DNA of 61,145 nucleotides from Muribaculaceae bacterium (GTDB lineage: Bacteria > Bacteroidota > Bacteroidia > Bacteroidales > Muribaculaceae), in the NCBI GenBank assembly GCA_022509205.1, contig JAFLTR010000005.1, forward strand, positions 1 through 61,145. Reading direction: 5' to 3'. Made by a program: the position numbers and the translations under genes. Under the pieces are notes generated by a model. The model was given only the letters and a program-made list of their open reading frames with translations, had not been told where the DNA came from and did not search any database. Below, in pieces: positions 9,257-18,619 of this stretch; position 1 is the first letter of the stretch, and every line of letters starts with the position of its first letter.

Positions 9257-9264
9257 CAAATTTA
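9257..9264 (-). promoter_or_regulatory. -7 box of tRNA-Tyr promoter
   Basis: Minus-strand TAAATTTG matches the Bacteroidetes -7 consensus TAnnTTTG and lies about 31 bp before the tRNA 5' end. Confidence 0.6.
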
Positions 9265-9269
9265 TAGAT

Positions 9270-9304
9270 TTTGGCTCAAGTATGCAAGAAAAATTGTATT
9301 TTTG
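9270..9304 (+). promoter_or_regulatory. Candidate promoter of upp operon
   Basis: TTTG at 9270-9273 and TATTTTTG at 9297-9304 fit the Bacteroidetes -33/-7 pattern with 23-bp spacing. The leader to the upp ATG would be about 120 nt. Confidence 0.5.
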
Positions 9305-9433
9305 CAATTAAGGAACTGACAATCTCAGTAGATTAACAAGAGAGCCCGATGCCTTTACCGGCGACCAATACAATTGGCTCCCCGTTCAATTAACCGAGCA
9401 GATTGCCACTCCGTATCAAAACACGCCAAATCT

Positions 9434-10090
9434 ATGGAAATAATAAATCTTGATGCCACTCCAAGCCTTTTGAGCAGATACATAAGAGAGCTGCGTGACA
9501 TCTCAATCCAAAGCGACCCCCTGAGGTTTCGCAGGAATCTCGAAAGAATCGGTGAGATAATGGCTTACGAGATTTCCAAACGTCTTGAATATAAGGAGGA
9601 GGTTGTGGAGACACCTTTGGCTCAGTCGAAAGTCAAAGAGATTAAGGATAAAATTGTCCTGGCCACAATTCTGAGAGCCGGACTTCCTTTCCATCAGGGA
9701 TTCCTTAATTATTTCGACCATGCAGAAAACGCTTTTGTAAGCGCCTACCGGAAATATCGTGAGAAGGGCGATACGTTCGATGTGCTCGTGGAATACCTTG
9801 CATCTCCCGACATCAACGGCAAGACGCTAATAATCGTTGACCCGATGCTGGCCACCGGATCGAGCATGGAACTCGGCTACAGGGCGCTCCTTAATAACGG
9901 CACACCGGCAAAGATACATGTGGCATCAGTTATAGCCTCTCAACCGGCTATCGAATATGTGGCAAAGGTGTTCCCCCAGGATATTACTACCGTGTGGAGC
10001 GCTGCTATCGATCCGGAGATCAATGCCCACAGCTACATTGTGCCCGGGCTCGGTGACGCCGGTGATCTTGCTTTCGGCGTGAAACTTTAA
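9434..10090 (+). CDS. upp: Uracil phosphoribosyltransferase
   Basis: A 218-aa cytosolic enzyme that makes UMP from uracil and PRPP in pyrimidine salvage. The PRPP-binding loop is VDPMLATGSS, and the C-terminal uracil-binding segment is GLGDAGDLAFG, both characteristic. ILRAGLP matches the conserved catalytic-site loop. ATG 9434 (MEIINLDATP) gives the usual family length; an in-frame start 20 codons upstream would add a non-conserved tail. It is first in a run of plus-strand housekeeping genes, 25 bp before recF. Confidence 0.93.
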   Translation: MEIINLDATPSLLSRYIRELRDISIQSDPLRFRRNLERIGEIMAYEISKRLEYKEEVVETPLAQSKVKEIKDKIVLATILRAGLPFHQGFLNYFDHAENAFVSAYRKYREKGDTFDVLVEYLASPDINGKTLIIVDPMLATGSSMELGYRALLNNGTPAKIHVASVIASQPAIEYVAKVFPQDITTVWSAAIDPEINAHSYIVPGLGDAGDLAFGVKL

Positions 10091-10115
10091 AACCCTTACC
10101 ACCCCCCAATACCGC

Positions 10116-11219
10116 ATGACCCTCGACAATATCGAAATACTCAACTTCAAGAATATCGGAAACGCCCGATTGGATTTTTCTCCGGGCGTCAATTGTCTGT
10201 TGGGAATGAACGGTCAGGGGAAAAGCAATCTGCTCGATGCTATCCATCTTCTGAGCATGGCCCGGACTATGAGCTCCCTTCCCGATTCCGCGATTCTCAA
10301 ACATGGAGAGGAGATGATGCTCGTGAAAGGTAATTTCCACACCGACGCCGACACCATCGACACCATCTCCTGCGGATATGCCAAAGGGAAGCGCAAGAGT
10401 CTCAAACGAAACGGCAAGGAATATCCCAAGCTCTCGGAACATATCGGACAATATCCGGTGGTGATATCCACCCCCGACGATTCCCGAATTGTCACCGGCA
10501 GCGGCGAGGAGCGTCGCAAGTTGATGGACATGGTGATCTCTCAGGCAGACCCGGCCTATCTTTCGGCGCTCATAAAATATAACAAGGCACTGGAAAACCG
10601 CAACAAGATGCTCCGGGCCGGAGTCAAAGACGATATCCTTTACGAGTCAATCGAAAATTCTATGGTAGAGGCCGCCGAAGTGATCCATAACGCCCGGAAA
10701 GAATGGGTGGCCGAAATCTCTCCCATAGTAGAAGAGATATATGCGAGGATTTCCGGCGGGAAGGAGAAAACCGGTCTCAGCTACAAAAGCGCACTCAATC
10801 ATGCCACGATGAGGGAGGTGCTGGATTCTCATCGAGCCAAAGACCATATACTGGGTTTCTCTTCGGCAGGTGTCCACCGTGATGATATGGAGTCAAGTCT
10901 CGACGGCTACAGTCTCCGGGCTCTCGGAAGCCAGGGGCAGCTTAAGACTTTCGCCGTGGCTTTACGTCTGGCTATTTTTCGCTATCTGAAAAGGAAAAAG
11001 GGCCTCACTCCCCTACTTCTGCTCGACGACATCTTCGACAAACTTGATGCCGGCCGGGTTGAAAACATCATGAAGGAAGTGACTCATGAGGGAGACTTCG
11101 GACAGATCTTCATAACTGACACCAACCGTAAGCATCTCGACGATATTCTGGCAGGTATCGAGGGTCACAAAACTTTGATAAATGTTGAAAACGGGGTTTT
11201 CTCCGAAATCAAACATTAA
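10116..11219 (+). CDS. recF: DNA replication and repair protein RecF
   Basis: A 367-aa SMC-like ATPase that loads RecA at gaps through the RecFOR pathway. It starts with the typical LDNIEILNFKNI strand, has Walker A GMNGQGKS at about residues 30-37, the family block ILKHGEEMM-VKG, a signature region (LGSQGQLKTFAVALRLA) and Walker B/D-loop LLLLDDIFDKLDAGRV. The length fits. In Bacteroidales recF is commonly followed by a DUF721 gene, as here. Confidence 0.95.
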   Translation: MTLDNIEILNFKNIGNARLDFSPGVNCLLGMNGQGKSNLLDAIHLLSMARTMSSLPDSAILKHGEEMMLVKGNFHTDADTIDTISCGYAKGKRKSLKRNGKEYPKLSEHIGQYPVVISTPDDSRIVTGSGEERRKLMDMVISQADPAYLSALIKYNKALENRNKMLRAGVKDDILYESIENSMVEAAEVIHNARKEWVAEISPIVEEIYARISGGKEKTGLSYKSALNHATMREVLDSHRAKDHILGFSSAGVHRDDMESSLDGYSLRALGSQGQLKTFAVALRLAIFRYLKRKKGLTPLLLLDDIFDKLDAGRVENIMKEVTHEGDFGQIFITDTNRKHLDDILAGIEGHKTLINVENGVFSEIKH

Positions 11220-11280
11220 AGCGTCCTGATAGACGCTGAGCGGGGTGCGGCTAAAGAACTATTGAAATAAAAAAACCAAC

Positions 11281-11574
11281 GTGAAACGTCATAATCCTGA
11301 AAGTATAGGCGATGTGTTGCGCCAACTCCTTGAGGAATCATCCCTCCAGAACCGGATGGATGAACTTAAGGCTGCGGGATTATGGAAACACATAGTGGGG
11401 GAACATTTAGCTGCCCAGTGTAGTGTCCCATTGGTGAAAAACGGGGTTATGAGGGTGGGAGTGCCTAATGCTTCGTTGCGCAACGAGCTGCTGATGAGCC
11501 GCACCCGACTGCGCTCCATTATAAACCGGACAATAGGAAAAGAGATTATTACAGAAATAAAATTCACATCATGA
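11281..11574 (+). CDS. DUF721 (DciA-like) protein
   Basis: A 97-aa protein of the DUF721 family, whose better-studied members (DciA) help load the replicative helicase DnaB. The conserved layout is visible: an N-terminal helix (IGDVLRQLLEES), the LWKHIVGEHLA segment, then the beta part V-NGVMRVGV-NASLRNEL. The start is GTG at 11281, since no upstream ATG keeps the frame and the next Met would cut the first helix. The stop overlaps the next gene's ATG by 4 bp, suggesting translational coupling. The position directly after recF fits a role in replication. Confidence 0.8.
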   Translation: MKRHNPESIGDVLRQLLEESSLQNRMDELKAAGLWKHIVGEHLAAQCSVPLVKNGVMRVGVPNASLRNELLMSRTRLRSIINRTIGKEIITEIKFTS

Positions 11575-12017
11575 ATCCGCACGAACTACCCTCTCCCGAG
11601 ATTTTCGCCAACCGGCTGCCGATTCAGTTGCGCTTCAGCGACGTGGATGTGGTTGGCCATGTCAACAATATCGTCTATCTGCAATATTACGACACGGGGA
11701 AAGCGGCATTTATGACTGAACTTCTGGGCCGCTCCATCTCCTGGCAGGAGGTAGACACGGTGGTGGCCAATGTCGATTGCGCTTTTATTGCTCCGATTTT
11801 ATGGGGCGAAAATATTGAGGTGCTCACTACTTGTGTGGGAATACACGACAAGAGTTTCCGACTGCTGCAGATGCTGCGGAATTCCGACTCCGGAGAGGTC
11901 AAATCCCTGTGTGAAACCGTGATGGTGTCTTTCGACCCCCACACTCAGAAATCAGCACCCCTACGGGATGAATGGCGCGAAAAACTGACGGCCATCCTCA
12001 ATTCCGGGAAAGATTGA
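11571..12017 (+). CDS. Hotdog-fold acyl-CoA thioesterase (YbgC/4HBT family)
   Basis: A 148-aa single hotdog domain. The active-site segment FSDVDVVGHVNNIVYLQYYDTGK carries the family Asp and the HVNN motif, on the central helix. Such enzymes hydrolyse acyl-CoA or hydroxybenzoyl-CoA thioesters; the substrate cannot be read from sequence. It overlaps the preceding gene by 4 bp. Confidence 0.85.
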   Translation: MNPHELPSPEIFANRLPIQLRFSDVDVVGHVNNIVYLQYYDTGKAAFMTELLGRSISWQEVDTVVANVDCAFIAPILWGENIEVLTTCVGIHDKSFRLLQMLRNSDSGEVKSLCETVMVSFDPHTQKSAPLRDEWREKLTAILNSGKD

Positions 12018-12053
12018 CTCTCATTTCAAACCGAATTAAACAGAACAAAAATA

Positions 12054-12938
12054 ATGAATCAAATAGAACTAACTTTACAACTCGAGGCCCAGGGTGTTGA
12101 CCCTCACGATGCAGAGATACTTAAAAAGGCTCTCGAAGAACGTAATGAAGCCGGAGAATTTATCCGTCAGGAAAAATATCTTGAGGCCATGGAACGCACC
12201 GTATCGGCGCTGAAGACCATGCGCGAATGTTCCGACTATCAAAACCCTGAATTCCGGATGCTCTTCGTGGCCTTATTGTTCGACCTCGCGGAAATACACT
12301 ACTCCCTCAAAAATTATAAGCAGAGCGAAAAGGAGGTAGACCTTCTTTTCAAAGTGCTCGACCCTCTGGTCAAGAGCGATGAAGAACGCTTTGCCCGTTA
12401 TCATATTTTGGCGATGGAGCTTTCCACCCGAATACTTCGCAGCCGGAAGAAAGCCCTCGACTTGCTCGTGAAGCAACAGATAACCACAGGAGCACTCTAT
12501 GAGAAAGTGAATTCAGGCATTGCAGCAGCCACCGACAAATTGGTTGACAGCCTGAGCACCACGGCACAGCTTCTTGCCTCAACCGGGGATATCCGTGGAT
12601 CCCTCAAATTTTTCGCTGAAGCTATTAAATATTCCAAGAAGAGGGCGGGTAAAGTTACACGCAAAGAAGTGAAGATGACCGTGGAAATGGCCGAAGTGAT
12701 GATGAGACTCCGGAGCATGCAACCCCGGGCCAAACGCCTGCTGAACGCAATACTCCCTCATGCCGTGGCTCTCGAACTCGTTGCGCTTGAACAGGATATA
12801 AGGTCGCTTATTGAAGTGATTGACGCTAACGAGGAACCGGAATCCAAGTGGAGACTTTTCCTACATAAAGTGGTGGCCGGAGCTAAAAAAACCTTCAGGA
12901 ATCATGATACAAGTAATCCGGAAACCAAATCAAAATAA
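12054..12938 (+). CDS. TPR-like helical protein of unknown function
   Basis: A 294-aa, nearly all-helical, cytosolic protein with no signal peptide or membrane segment. The spacing of helices such as AEIHYSLKNYKQSEKEVDLLFKVL and GDIRGSLKFFAEAIKYSKK suggests degenerate tetratricopeptide repeats, which usually bind other proteins. The C-terminus is basic (FLHKVVAGAKKTFRNH). It lies between the thioesterase and ribH with short spacers of 36 and 21 bp. I do not recognise a specific function. Confidence 0.6.
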   Translation: MNQIELTLQLEAQGVDPHDAEILKKALEERNEAGEFIRQEKYLEAMERTVSALKTMRECSDYQNPEFRMLFVALLFDLAEIHYSLKNYKQSEKEVDLLFKVLDPLVKSDEERFARYHILAMELSTRILRSRKKALDLLVKQQITTGALYEKVNSGIAAATDKLVDSLSTTAQLLASTGDIRGSLKFFAEAIKYSKKRAGKVTRKEVKMTVEMAEVMMRLRSMQPRAKRLLNAILPHAVALELVALEQDIRSLIEVIDANEEPESKWRLFLHKVVAGAKKTFRNHDTSNPETKSK

Positions 12939-12959
12939 ACTGCACTAATTCCCTTCGCC

Positions 12960-13448
12960 ATGTCTACAGAATTAAATAAAGACACAACCATAGATATCCC
13001 TGTGATTGATCCCCGCGTGGAAGGTAAATTCTATATATTTTCCGCTGAGTGGAATAAAGAAGTGGTGGGAAAACTTCTGGAAGGATGCCATAAGACCCTT
13101 CTGGCGGCCGATGTAAAGGAGGAGAGGATAGTCAGCTGTAAGGTTCCGGGCAGTGTGGAACTTGTGAATGCCGCCGCCACGGCCATAGAACGCGGGGATG
13201 CCGCCGCAATTGTGATCCTGGGATGTGTGGTTCGCGGTGATACACCTCATTTCGATTATGTGTGCCAGATTGTGTCGCAGGCCACGGCAATCCTCAACAG
13301 CAAAGGGAAAGCTCCCGTGATTTTCGGGCTTCTGACGGTAGAGAATCTGCAACAGGCTTTTGACAGGGCCGGAGGCATCCTCGGAAACAAAGGCGAGGAA
13401 GCCGCCGTGGCTGCTCTGAATATGGCAACTCTTCATCAGTTTCTCTAA
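12960..13448 (+). CDS. ribH: 6,7-dimethyl-8-ribityllumazine synthase
   Basis: A 162-aa enzyme for the penultimate step of riboflavin synthesis, condensing 5-amino-6-ribitylaminouracil with 3,4-dihydroxy-2-butanone 4-phosphate. Family motifs seen: FSAEWN near the N-terminus, the CKVPGSVELVNAA block, LGCVVRGDTPHFDYV with the catalytic His, FGLLTVENLQQA, and the GNKGEEAA motif of the phosphate site. The length is normal for an icosahedral or pentameric lumazine synthase. Confidence 0.95.
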   Translation: MSTELNKDTTIDIPVIDPRVEGKFYIFSAEWNKEVVGKLLEGCHKTLLAADVKEERIVSCKVPGSVELVNAAATAIERGDAAAIVILGCVVRGDTPHFDYVCQIVSQATAILNSKGKAPVIFGLLTVENLQQAFDRAGGILGNKGEEAAVAALNMATLHQFL

Positions 13449-13480
13449 TAGAACCTCTCCTATAATTGCAGATTTCACTT

Positions 13481-15598
13481 ATGTCTGACTCCTACTCACC
13501 TTTCCTGACCTCGTCAGCTTCCACCGATTCTCAAGAAGACCGGATTGTCGATGCGGCTTTCCATGATCTCTTGAATTGCTATGTGGAAAGCAACCATCGG
13601 AAGAAAGTTGAGATCATCGAGAAGGCATACCGTTTTGCAAAAGAAGCGCACAAGGGAGCACGCAGAAGAAGCGGCGAGCCATATATACTGCATCCCATCG
13701 CTGTAGCCAGAATCGTTGTGGAGGAACTCGGACTCGGTTCTACTTCGATCTGTGCGGCACTGCTACATGATGTGGTGGAAGATACCGACTACACGCGAGA
13801 AGATATCGAGATGGCGTTCGGCAAGAAGATTGCTGACATTGTAGAGGGCGTCACTAAAATTTCAGGGGGAATTTTCGGTGACAAAGCCTCGGTGCAGGCT
13901 GAGAATTTCAGGAAGTTGCTGCTCTCAATGAGCACCGACATAAGGGTAATTCTCGTCAAAATGGCCGACAGGCTCCACAATATGCGCACCCTCGGATCGA
14001 TGCGTCCGGAGAAACAATACAAGATAGCAGGCGAAACCCTCTATGTTTATGCCCCTCTGGCTCATCGCCTCGGGCTCAGCAAAATAAAATATGAACTTGA
14101 GGATCTCGCTTTCAAATATGAACACCCTCAGAAATATCGGGAGATAATCGAGAAGGTGAACGAAACAGAGGAACATCGAGTTGCAATTGCCCGGGAATTT
14201 GTGGCTCCGGTGAAAAAAATGCTTGATGAAGCCGGGTTCAAGTATGAGATAAAGGCCCGCGTGAAAAGCGCTTATTCCATCTATAAGAAGATGGAGACCA
14301 AGAAGATACCTTTTGAAGAAATCTATGATGTCTATGCCGTAAGAGTGATTTTCGACAATGATGACGATGCACTCGAAAAAATAAAATGCTGGCAGATTTA
14401 CACATTCTTCACTGAAAACTACAAGACCCATCCGGAAAGACTTCGCGATTGGATATCAATACCCAAGGCCAACGGCTACCGGGCCCTTCACCTCACGGCC
14501 ATGGGTCCCGAAGGGAAATGGATAGAAGTGCAGATACGTTCCCGGAAGATGGACGAAATCGCCGAACTCGGCTATGCGGCCCACTGGAAATATAAAGACG
14601 GTGTCAACGAGGATGAAAGCGAGCTTGACACCTGGATGAATACTATCAAGGATATCCTGGCACATCCGGAACCCAATGCCCTGGACTTCCTCGACACCAT
14701 AAAACTCAATCTCTTCTCCTCGGAGATCTATGTGTTCACACCCAAGGGCGACCTGCTGACTCTTCCCACGGGTGCTACCGTGCTGGATATGGCATTTGCC
14801 ATCCACTCCCAACTCGGTCTTCATTGCATGGCCGGGAAAATCAGCCACAGACTTGTGCCTCTGTCACATAAACTGCAGAGCGGCGACCAGGTGGAGATAA
14901 TTACATCGAATTCCCGCAACCCGACCCCCGAATGGGTGGATTATTGTTACACGGCAAAAGCCAAGTCAAGAATCCGCACTTATCTGAAGAAAGCGGGAAA
15001 TGCCGACATTCTTTCACCGGAGGAACTCGACCGGATTGCCACTCCGGAAAGTTCCCATGAAGAGAAACGTTCACTGGTGAAACGGCTGCTCCGCAACCCT
15101 TTCTCTTCAAAAAAGAAGAAAGGAGAAAAAAAGGCGGCTCCGATCGACAGGAAGAAAGTCTTTACTCTATATCCCGATGACAAAGAACCCAACTATCACC
15201 TGGAGTCATGCTGCTCTCCCTTGCCGGGCGACGATGTTTTGGGATTTGTCAATGAAGATGAGGAGGTTGTGCTTCATAAGGTGAGCTGCCCTATTGCGAT
15301 GCGTCTCAAAAGCGCTTATGGCTCGCGCCTTGTTGTGACCCGCTGGGGTGGCAGTTCCTCTAAATTCCCGGCAACAATCGAACTTGACGGAATCGACCGC
15401 CGGCACATACTGGAAGAAATTGTTGAACTCGTGTCACACAAATTCAACATCAATATCCGTTCTATGAACATATCCACCCATCAGGATGTGTTTCATTGCA
15501 ACATGAGTTTCTTCACCGACACTGCGGAAAGCGTGGATAACCTTTGTGACAATCTCCTCAACCTGAAAGGTGTGAAATTCGCAAAACGTGTCACTTAA
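13481..15598 (+). CDS. Bifunctional (p)ppGpp synthetase/hydrolase, RelA/SpoT family
   Basis: A 705-aa long-form Rel enzyme of the stringent response. In order: an HD hydrolase domain (HPIAVA, then LLHDVVEDTDYT), a synthetase domain (RVKSAYSIYKKM, YDVYAVRVIF, then the HLTAMGPEGKWIEVQIRS region), a TGS domain (VFTPKGDLLTLPTGATVLDMAFAIH), a Cys-containing linker (ESCCSPLPGDDV) and a C-terminal ACT/RRM domain. The intact HD motif suggests that it can both make and degrade alarmone. ATG 13481 was chosen over an upstream TTG at 13466. It is followed, after 64 bp, by a predicted c-di-AMP phosphodiesterase. Confidence 0.92.
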   Translation: MSDSYSPFLTSSASTDSQEDRIVDAAFHDLLNCYVESNHRKKVEIIEKAYRFAKEAHKGARRRSGEPYILHPIAVARIVVEELGLGSTSICAALLHDVVEDTDYTREDIEMAFGKKIADIVEGVTKISGGIFGDKASVQAENFRKLLLSMSTDIRVILVKMADRLHNMRTLGSMRPEKQYKIAGETLYVYAPLAHRLGLSKIKYELEDLAFKYEHPQKYREIIEKVNETEEHRVAIAREFVAPVKKMLDEAGFKYEIKARVKSAYSIYKKMETKKIPFEEIYDVYAVRVIFDNDDDALEKIKCWQIYTFFTENYKTHPERLRDWISIPKANGYRALHLTAMGPEGKWIEVQIRSRKMDEIAELGYAAHWKYKDGVNEDESELDTWMNTIKDILAHPEPNALDFLDTIKLNLFSSEIYVFTPKGDLLTLPTGATVLDMAFAIHSQLGLHCMAGKISHRLVPLSHKLQSGDQVEIITSNSRNPTPEWVDYCYTAKAKSRIRTYLKKAGNADILSPEELDRIATPESSHEEKRSLVKRLLRNPFSSKKKKGEKKAAPIDRKKVFTLYPDDKEPNYHLESCCSPLPGDDVLGFVNEDEEVVLHKVSCPIAMRLKSAYGSRLVVTRWGGSSSKFPATIELDGIDRRHILEEIVELVSHKFNINIRSMNISTHQDVFHCNMSFFTDTAESVDNLCDNLLNLKGVKFAKRVT

Positions 15599-15662
15599 AA
15601 TATGACTAAACCTTGAGAAGACTGCCAAGTCATATATTTACTTGATTTAACCCTCTTATTGA

Positions 15663-17750
15663 ATGTCTAAAGTTTCCAAGATATTTTCAAAAATAAACCT
15701 GGTTCGTTTCAGTCTTGCGGTGGCATCCATAACCATCATACTTCTGGTGTTGCCTCACGCCGATCATCAGGGCCTCTCGTATGAACAGAACCAGCCATGG
15801 AAATATCCGCTGCTGACGGCCGAATTTGATATCCCGATACTTCGCGACTCTACATCCATGAGAATCATGCGCGACAGTATCGACCGAAGCTTTGTGCCTT
15901 TTGTGAAACGCGACCTTCAGCTCGAGAAAGAGAATGTGGAAAGATTCAATTCCCTCATCGCGGAGCATGCCTCCCCACAGCAGTCGCAGCTTCTCACACG
16001 CCTCTTGGCGAAAACATATCAGGAGGGTGTGCTCGACAACTCTCTGACAGAATTTCTGAGAACAAATAATTCCTCAACCCTTCGTTTGGTGTCCACCGAC
16101 CAGAATTCGCGGCAGATCATGGCCCTGGACGCTTCAAGGATGTTTTCCCCAAGGAGAGCCTTCGCCTTTATCGACTCTTCCTATAATGCCGACAAATCAT
16201 CCTCTATGGCACCTTTGTCGCAGGAACTGACAAGAGCAATCAACCTCTGCCTTAATCCCAACATAGTGCTTGATTCGGCCATTGATTCAAGATATAGGGA
16301 TCAGGAATACCTGACTGTAAACGGTGCTTTAGGAGTGATCAAGACGGGCCAAAGGATTGTAGACCGTGGCGAAATCATCACCCCGCAGATTTATACCAAT
16401 CTCAACACCTACACCGAGATGCTTGCCACCAGGCAAAGCGACCGCCACGACCATACTTATTTCATAATCGGACAGGGAATATACATAGCAATTATCTTTG
16501 CCACTCTATATATCTTCCTGGGCATATACCGTCCGCGTTTCTTTTCCGACACAAGGAAGATGACCTTCCTGATGACTTTCATCACCCTTTTCACGATTTT
16601 CGCAATATTTATGTTTGAAAATGTGGTGATGGGCCTTTATGTGGTGCCGTTTGCAGCCGTGCCTGTAATTGTGCTGGTTTTCTTCGATTCCCGCACTGCA
16701 ATCTTCTCTCTTATCACTACAGTGTTTCTGGCGGCTCTTGTCTCCACCTATCCCTTGCAGTTCCTCTTTATGGAGCTTACGGTGGGTCTGGTAGCCACTT
16801 TCAGTATATGGCAGCTCGACCGACGCTCCCAGCTCTTGCGGACAGCCGCCCTCTCTTTGCTCACGTATATGGTCACCTACTTCACCACGCTGCTGATAAT
16901 GGAGGGAAACATGTCGCAATTCTCCTGGAGGATTCTGATAATGTTTGTAATCAATGCCGTGATCCTATCATTCGCCTACGTGCTTATCCTTGTTATTGAG
17001 AAAATATTCAGCTTCACATCGGCCGTGACACTTGTTGAATTAAGCGATATCAACAGTCCTTTGCTCATGCGGCTTGCAGAGGAAGCCCCCGGCACTTTCC
17101 AACATTCCATCCAGGTCTCCACAATCGCTGCGGAAGCGGCCCGTGCCATCGGCGCCAACACCACCCTTGTGAGAACCGGTGCGCTCTATCATGATATCGG
17201 GAAACTTTCAAGCCCGATCTTCTTCACCGAAAACCAGCACGGCATCAATCCTCATGCCGGTCTTGACCCGGTGACAAGTGCAAAAAAGATAGTGTCGCAC
17301 GTCACAGAGGGGGCAAATCTTGCCAACAAGCATAAGTTGCCTCCGTTAGTGAAATCTTTTATCCTTGAACATCACGGGAAAGGGATGGCCAAATATTTCT
17401 ACAACACAGCCGTCAACAATAATCCCGACAAGGTGATCGACAAGGCTGACTTCTCATATCCGGGCCCGAATCCTCAGAGTGTGGAAACATCCATCCTGAT
17501 GATGGCAGATGCCGTGGAGGCGGCTTCAAGATCTCTTACGGATTATTCACCGGAATCTATCGACCGACTTGTGGAAAACATAATCAACGGACAGATTGCC
17601 GACGGTATGTTTAAAGAATCACCCATATCTTTCCGGGATGTGGAAGTGATTAAGAAAGTTTTCAAACAGCGTCTCTCAACTATCTACCACACCAGGGTGA
17701 GATATCCCGAAATGAAAAAAGACACGGCCACAGCCAGGGCCGGAAATTAG
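15663..17750 (+). CDS. PgpH-like 7TM-HD phosphohydrolase (predicted c-di-AMP phosphodiesterase)
   Basis: A 695-aa membrane protein: one N-terminal membrane helix, an extracytoplasmic 7TMR-HDED region (about residues 40-270), a cluster of roughly seven membrane helices (about 275-455), then a cytoplasmic HD domain. The HD metal motifs are visible: TFQHSIQVSTIA, LYHDIGKL, NPHAGLDPV and ILEHHGKG. Characterised homologues (Listeria PgpH) hydrolyse c-di-AMP and are linked to osmotic and wall control. It lies 64 bp after the RelA/SpoT gene. The function is assigned from domain order; activity is inferred. Confidence 0.85.
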   Translation: MSKVSKIFSKINLVRFSLAVASITIILLVLPHADHQGLSYEQNQPWKYPLLTAEFDIPILRDSTSMRIMRDSIDRSFVPFVKRDLQLEKENVERFNSLIAEHASPQQSQLLTRLLAKTYQEGVLDNSLTEFLRTNNSSTLRLVSTDQNSRQIMALDASRMFSPRRAFAFIDSSYNADKSSSMAPLSQELTRAINLCLNPNIVLDSAIDSRYRDQEYLTVNGALGVIKTGQRIVDRGEIITPQIYTNLNTYTEMLATRQSDRHDHTYFIIGQGIYIAIIFATLYIFLGIYRPRFFSDTRKMTFLMTFITLFTIFAIFMFENVVMGLYVVPFAAVPVIVLVFFDSRTAIFSLITTVFLAALVSTYPLQFLFMELTVGLVATFSIWQLDRRSQLLRTAALSLLTYMVTYFTTLLIMEGNMSQFSWRILIMFVINAVILSFAYVLILVIEKIFSFTSAVTLVELSDINSPLLMRLAEEAPGTFQHSIQVSTIAAEAARAIGANTTLVRTGALYHDIGKLSSPIFFTENQHGINPHAGLDPVTSAKKIVSHVTEGANLANKHKLPPLVKSFILEHHGKGMAKYFYNTAVNNNPDKVIDKADFSYPGPNPQSVETSILMMADAVEAASRSLTDYSPESIDRLVENIINGQIADGMFKESPISFRDVEVIKKVFKQRLSTIYHTRVRYPEMKKDTATARAGN

Positions 17751-17800
17751 GGGGCGGGGCTTGAGATGAGGGTTGTCTAATATTTTTGAATCATATATTT

Positions 17801-18562
17801 ATGAAACAATACAAGCATATTTTAAAATTATCGCTTTTGGCGTTGCTCTTTTTCTGTGCCGGGTCTTTCATCATAGCGCAGGACAATGCGCCGCAAAACA
17901 AACGGAAAATTACGGTGGAAAAACCTGACATGCAGGAAATCAAGCAAAAGACCCTTGACCCTAAAAGTCCCTTTTATTTCCCCAAACTGATGGCGAAATA
18001 CAACCGTAACGACACAGTGATGACCAATGAGGAATACCGTTATTTCTATCTCGGATATATGTTCCAGGAGGACTACGACCCGTATCGCACATCTCCCTAT
18101 TCCGGGGTGACAGATGAATTACGGTTAAAGTCAAAACACACCAAGGAGGAGATGGACACTATTCATAAATATGCCCTGCTCTCATTAAGAGACAATCCTT
18201 TCGATCTTCGGCAGATGTCGTTTCTGGTGTATGTCTTAAAAGAAATGCGGAAGAATATGAGCGCGGCAATATGGGAATACCGGCTTGAACATCTAATAGG
18301 GGCAATAAAAAGCACAGGCACGGGTGAAGATCTGGAAAATGCATGGTTTGTGATATATCCCACTCATGAATATGATCTTATCAGACTTTTGGGATACGAG
18401 GCCACGGATGTAGAATTTATAGAACCCGCCTTTGACTATCTGACTGTGAAGCCGGATGAGGAAACACAAAGGCGACTTCGTGATAAAGTCGCCCCGGGTT
18501 TTTATTTCAATCTGGAGATTCCCATCTCCCAATACTCTATGAAACATCCGAATACTTTGTAA
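17801..18562 (+). CDS. DUF4919-like exported protein
   Basis: A 253-aa protein with a clear signal peptide (LLALLFFCAGSFIIAQ). The mature part carries the pattern of DUF4919: YFPKLMAKYNRNDTVMTNEEYRYFYLGYMFQEDYDPY, then helices with a DNPFD motif and DLIRLLGYEATD. The family is restricted to Bacteroidetes and its function is unknown. ATG 17801 begins the signal peptide; a TTG 15 bp upstream is less likely. The gene is convergent with the SlyD-like gene, with a hairpin between them. Confidence 0.7.
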   Translation: MKQYKHILKLSLLALLFFCAGSFIIAQDNAPQNKRKITVEKPDMQEIKQKTLDPKSPFYFPKLMAKYNRNDTVMTNEEYRYFYLGYMFQEDYDPYRTSPYSGVTDELRLKSKHTKEEMDTIHKYALLSLRDNPFDLRQMSFLVYVLKEMRKNMSAAIWEYRLEHLIGAIKSTGTGEDLENAWFVIYPTHEYDLIRLLGYEATDVEFIEPAFDYLTVKPDEETQRRLRDKVAPGFYFNLEIPISQYSMKHPNTL

Positions 18563-18575
18563 AAAAGTATCTTCA

Positions 18576-18597
18576 CTGATGCGATCTCACGCATCAG
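18576..18597. terminator. Hairpin between convergent genes
   Basis: A perfect 8-bp stem (CTGATGCG / CGCATCAG) with a 6-nt loop lies between the converging DUF4919 and SlyD-like genes. The T-rich side is on the minus strand (ACTTTTTT past a short gap). It probably ends transcription from one or both sides. Confidence 0.5.
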
Positions 18598-18619
18598 ATT
18601 GATTACGGATGTAAAGGAA

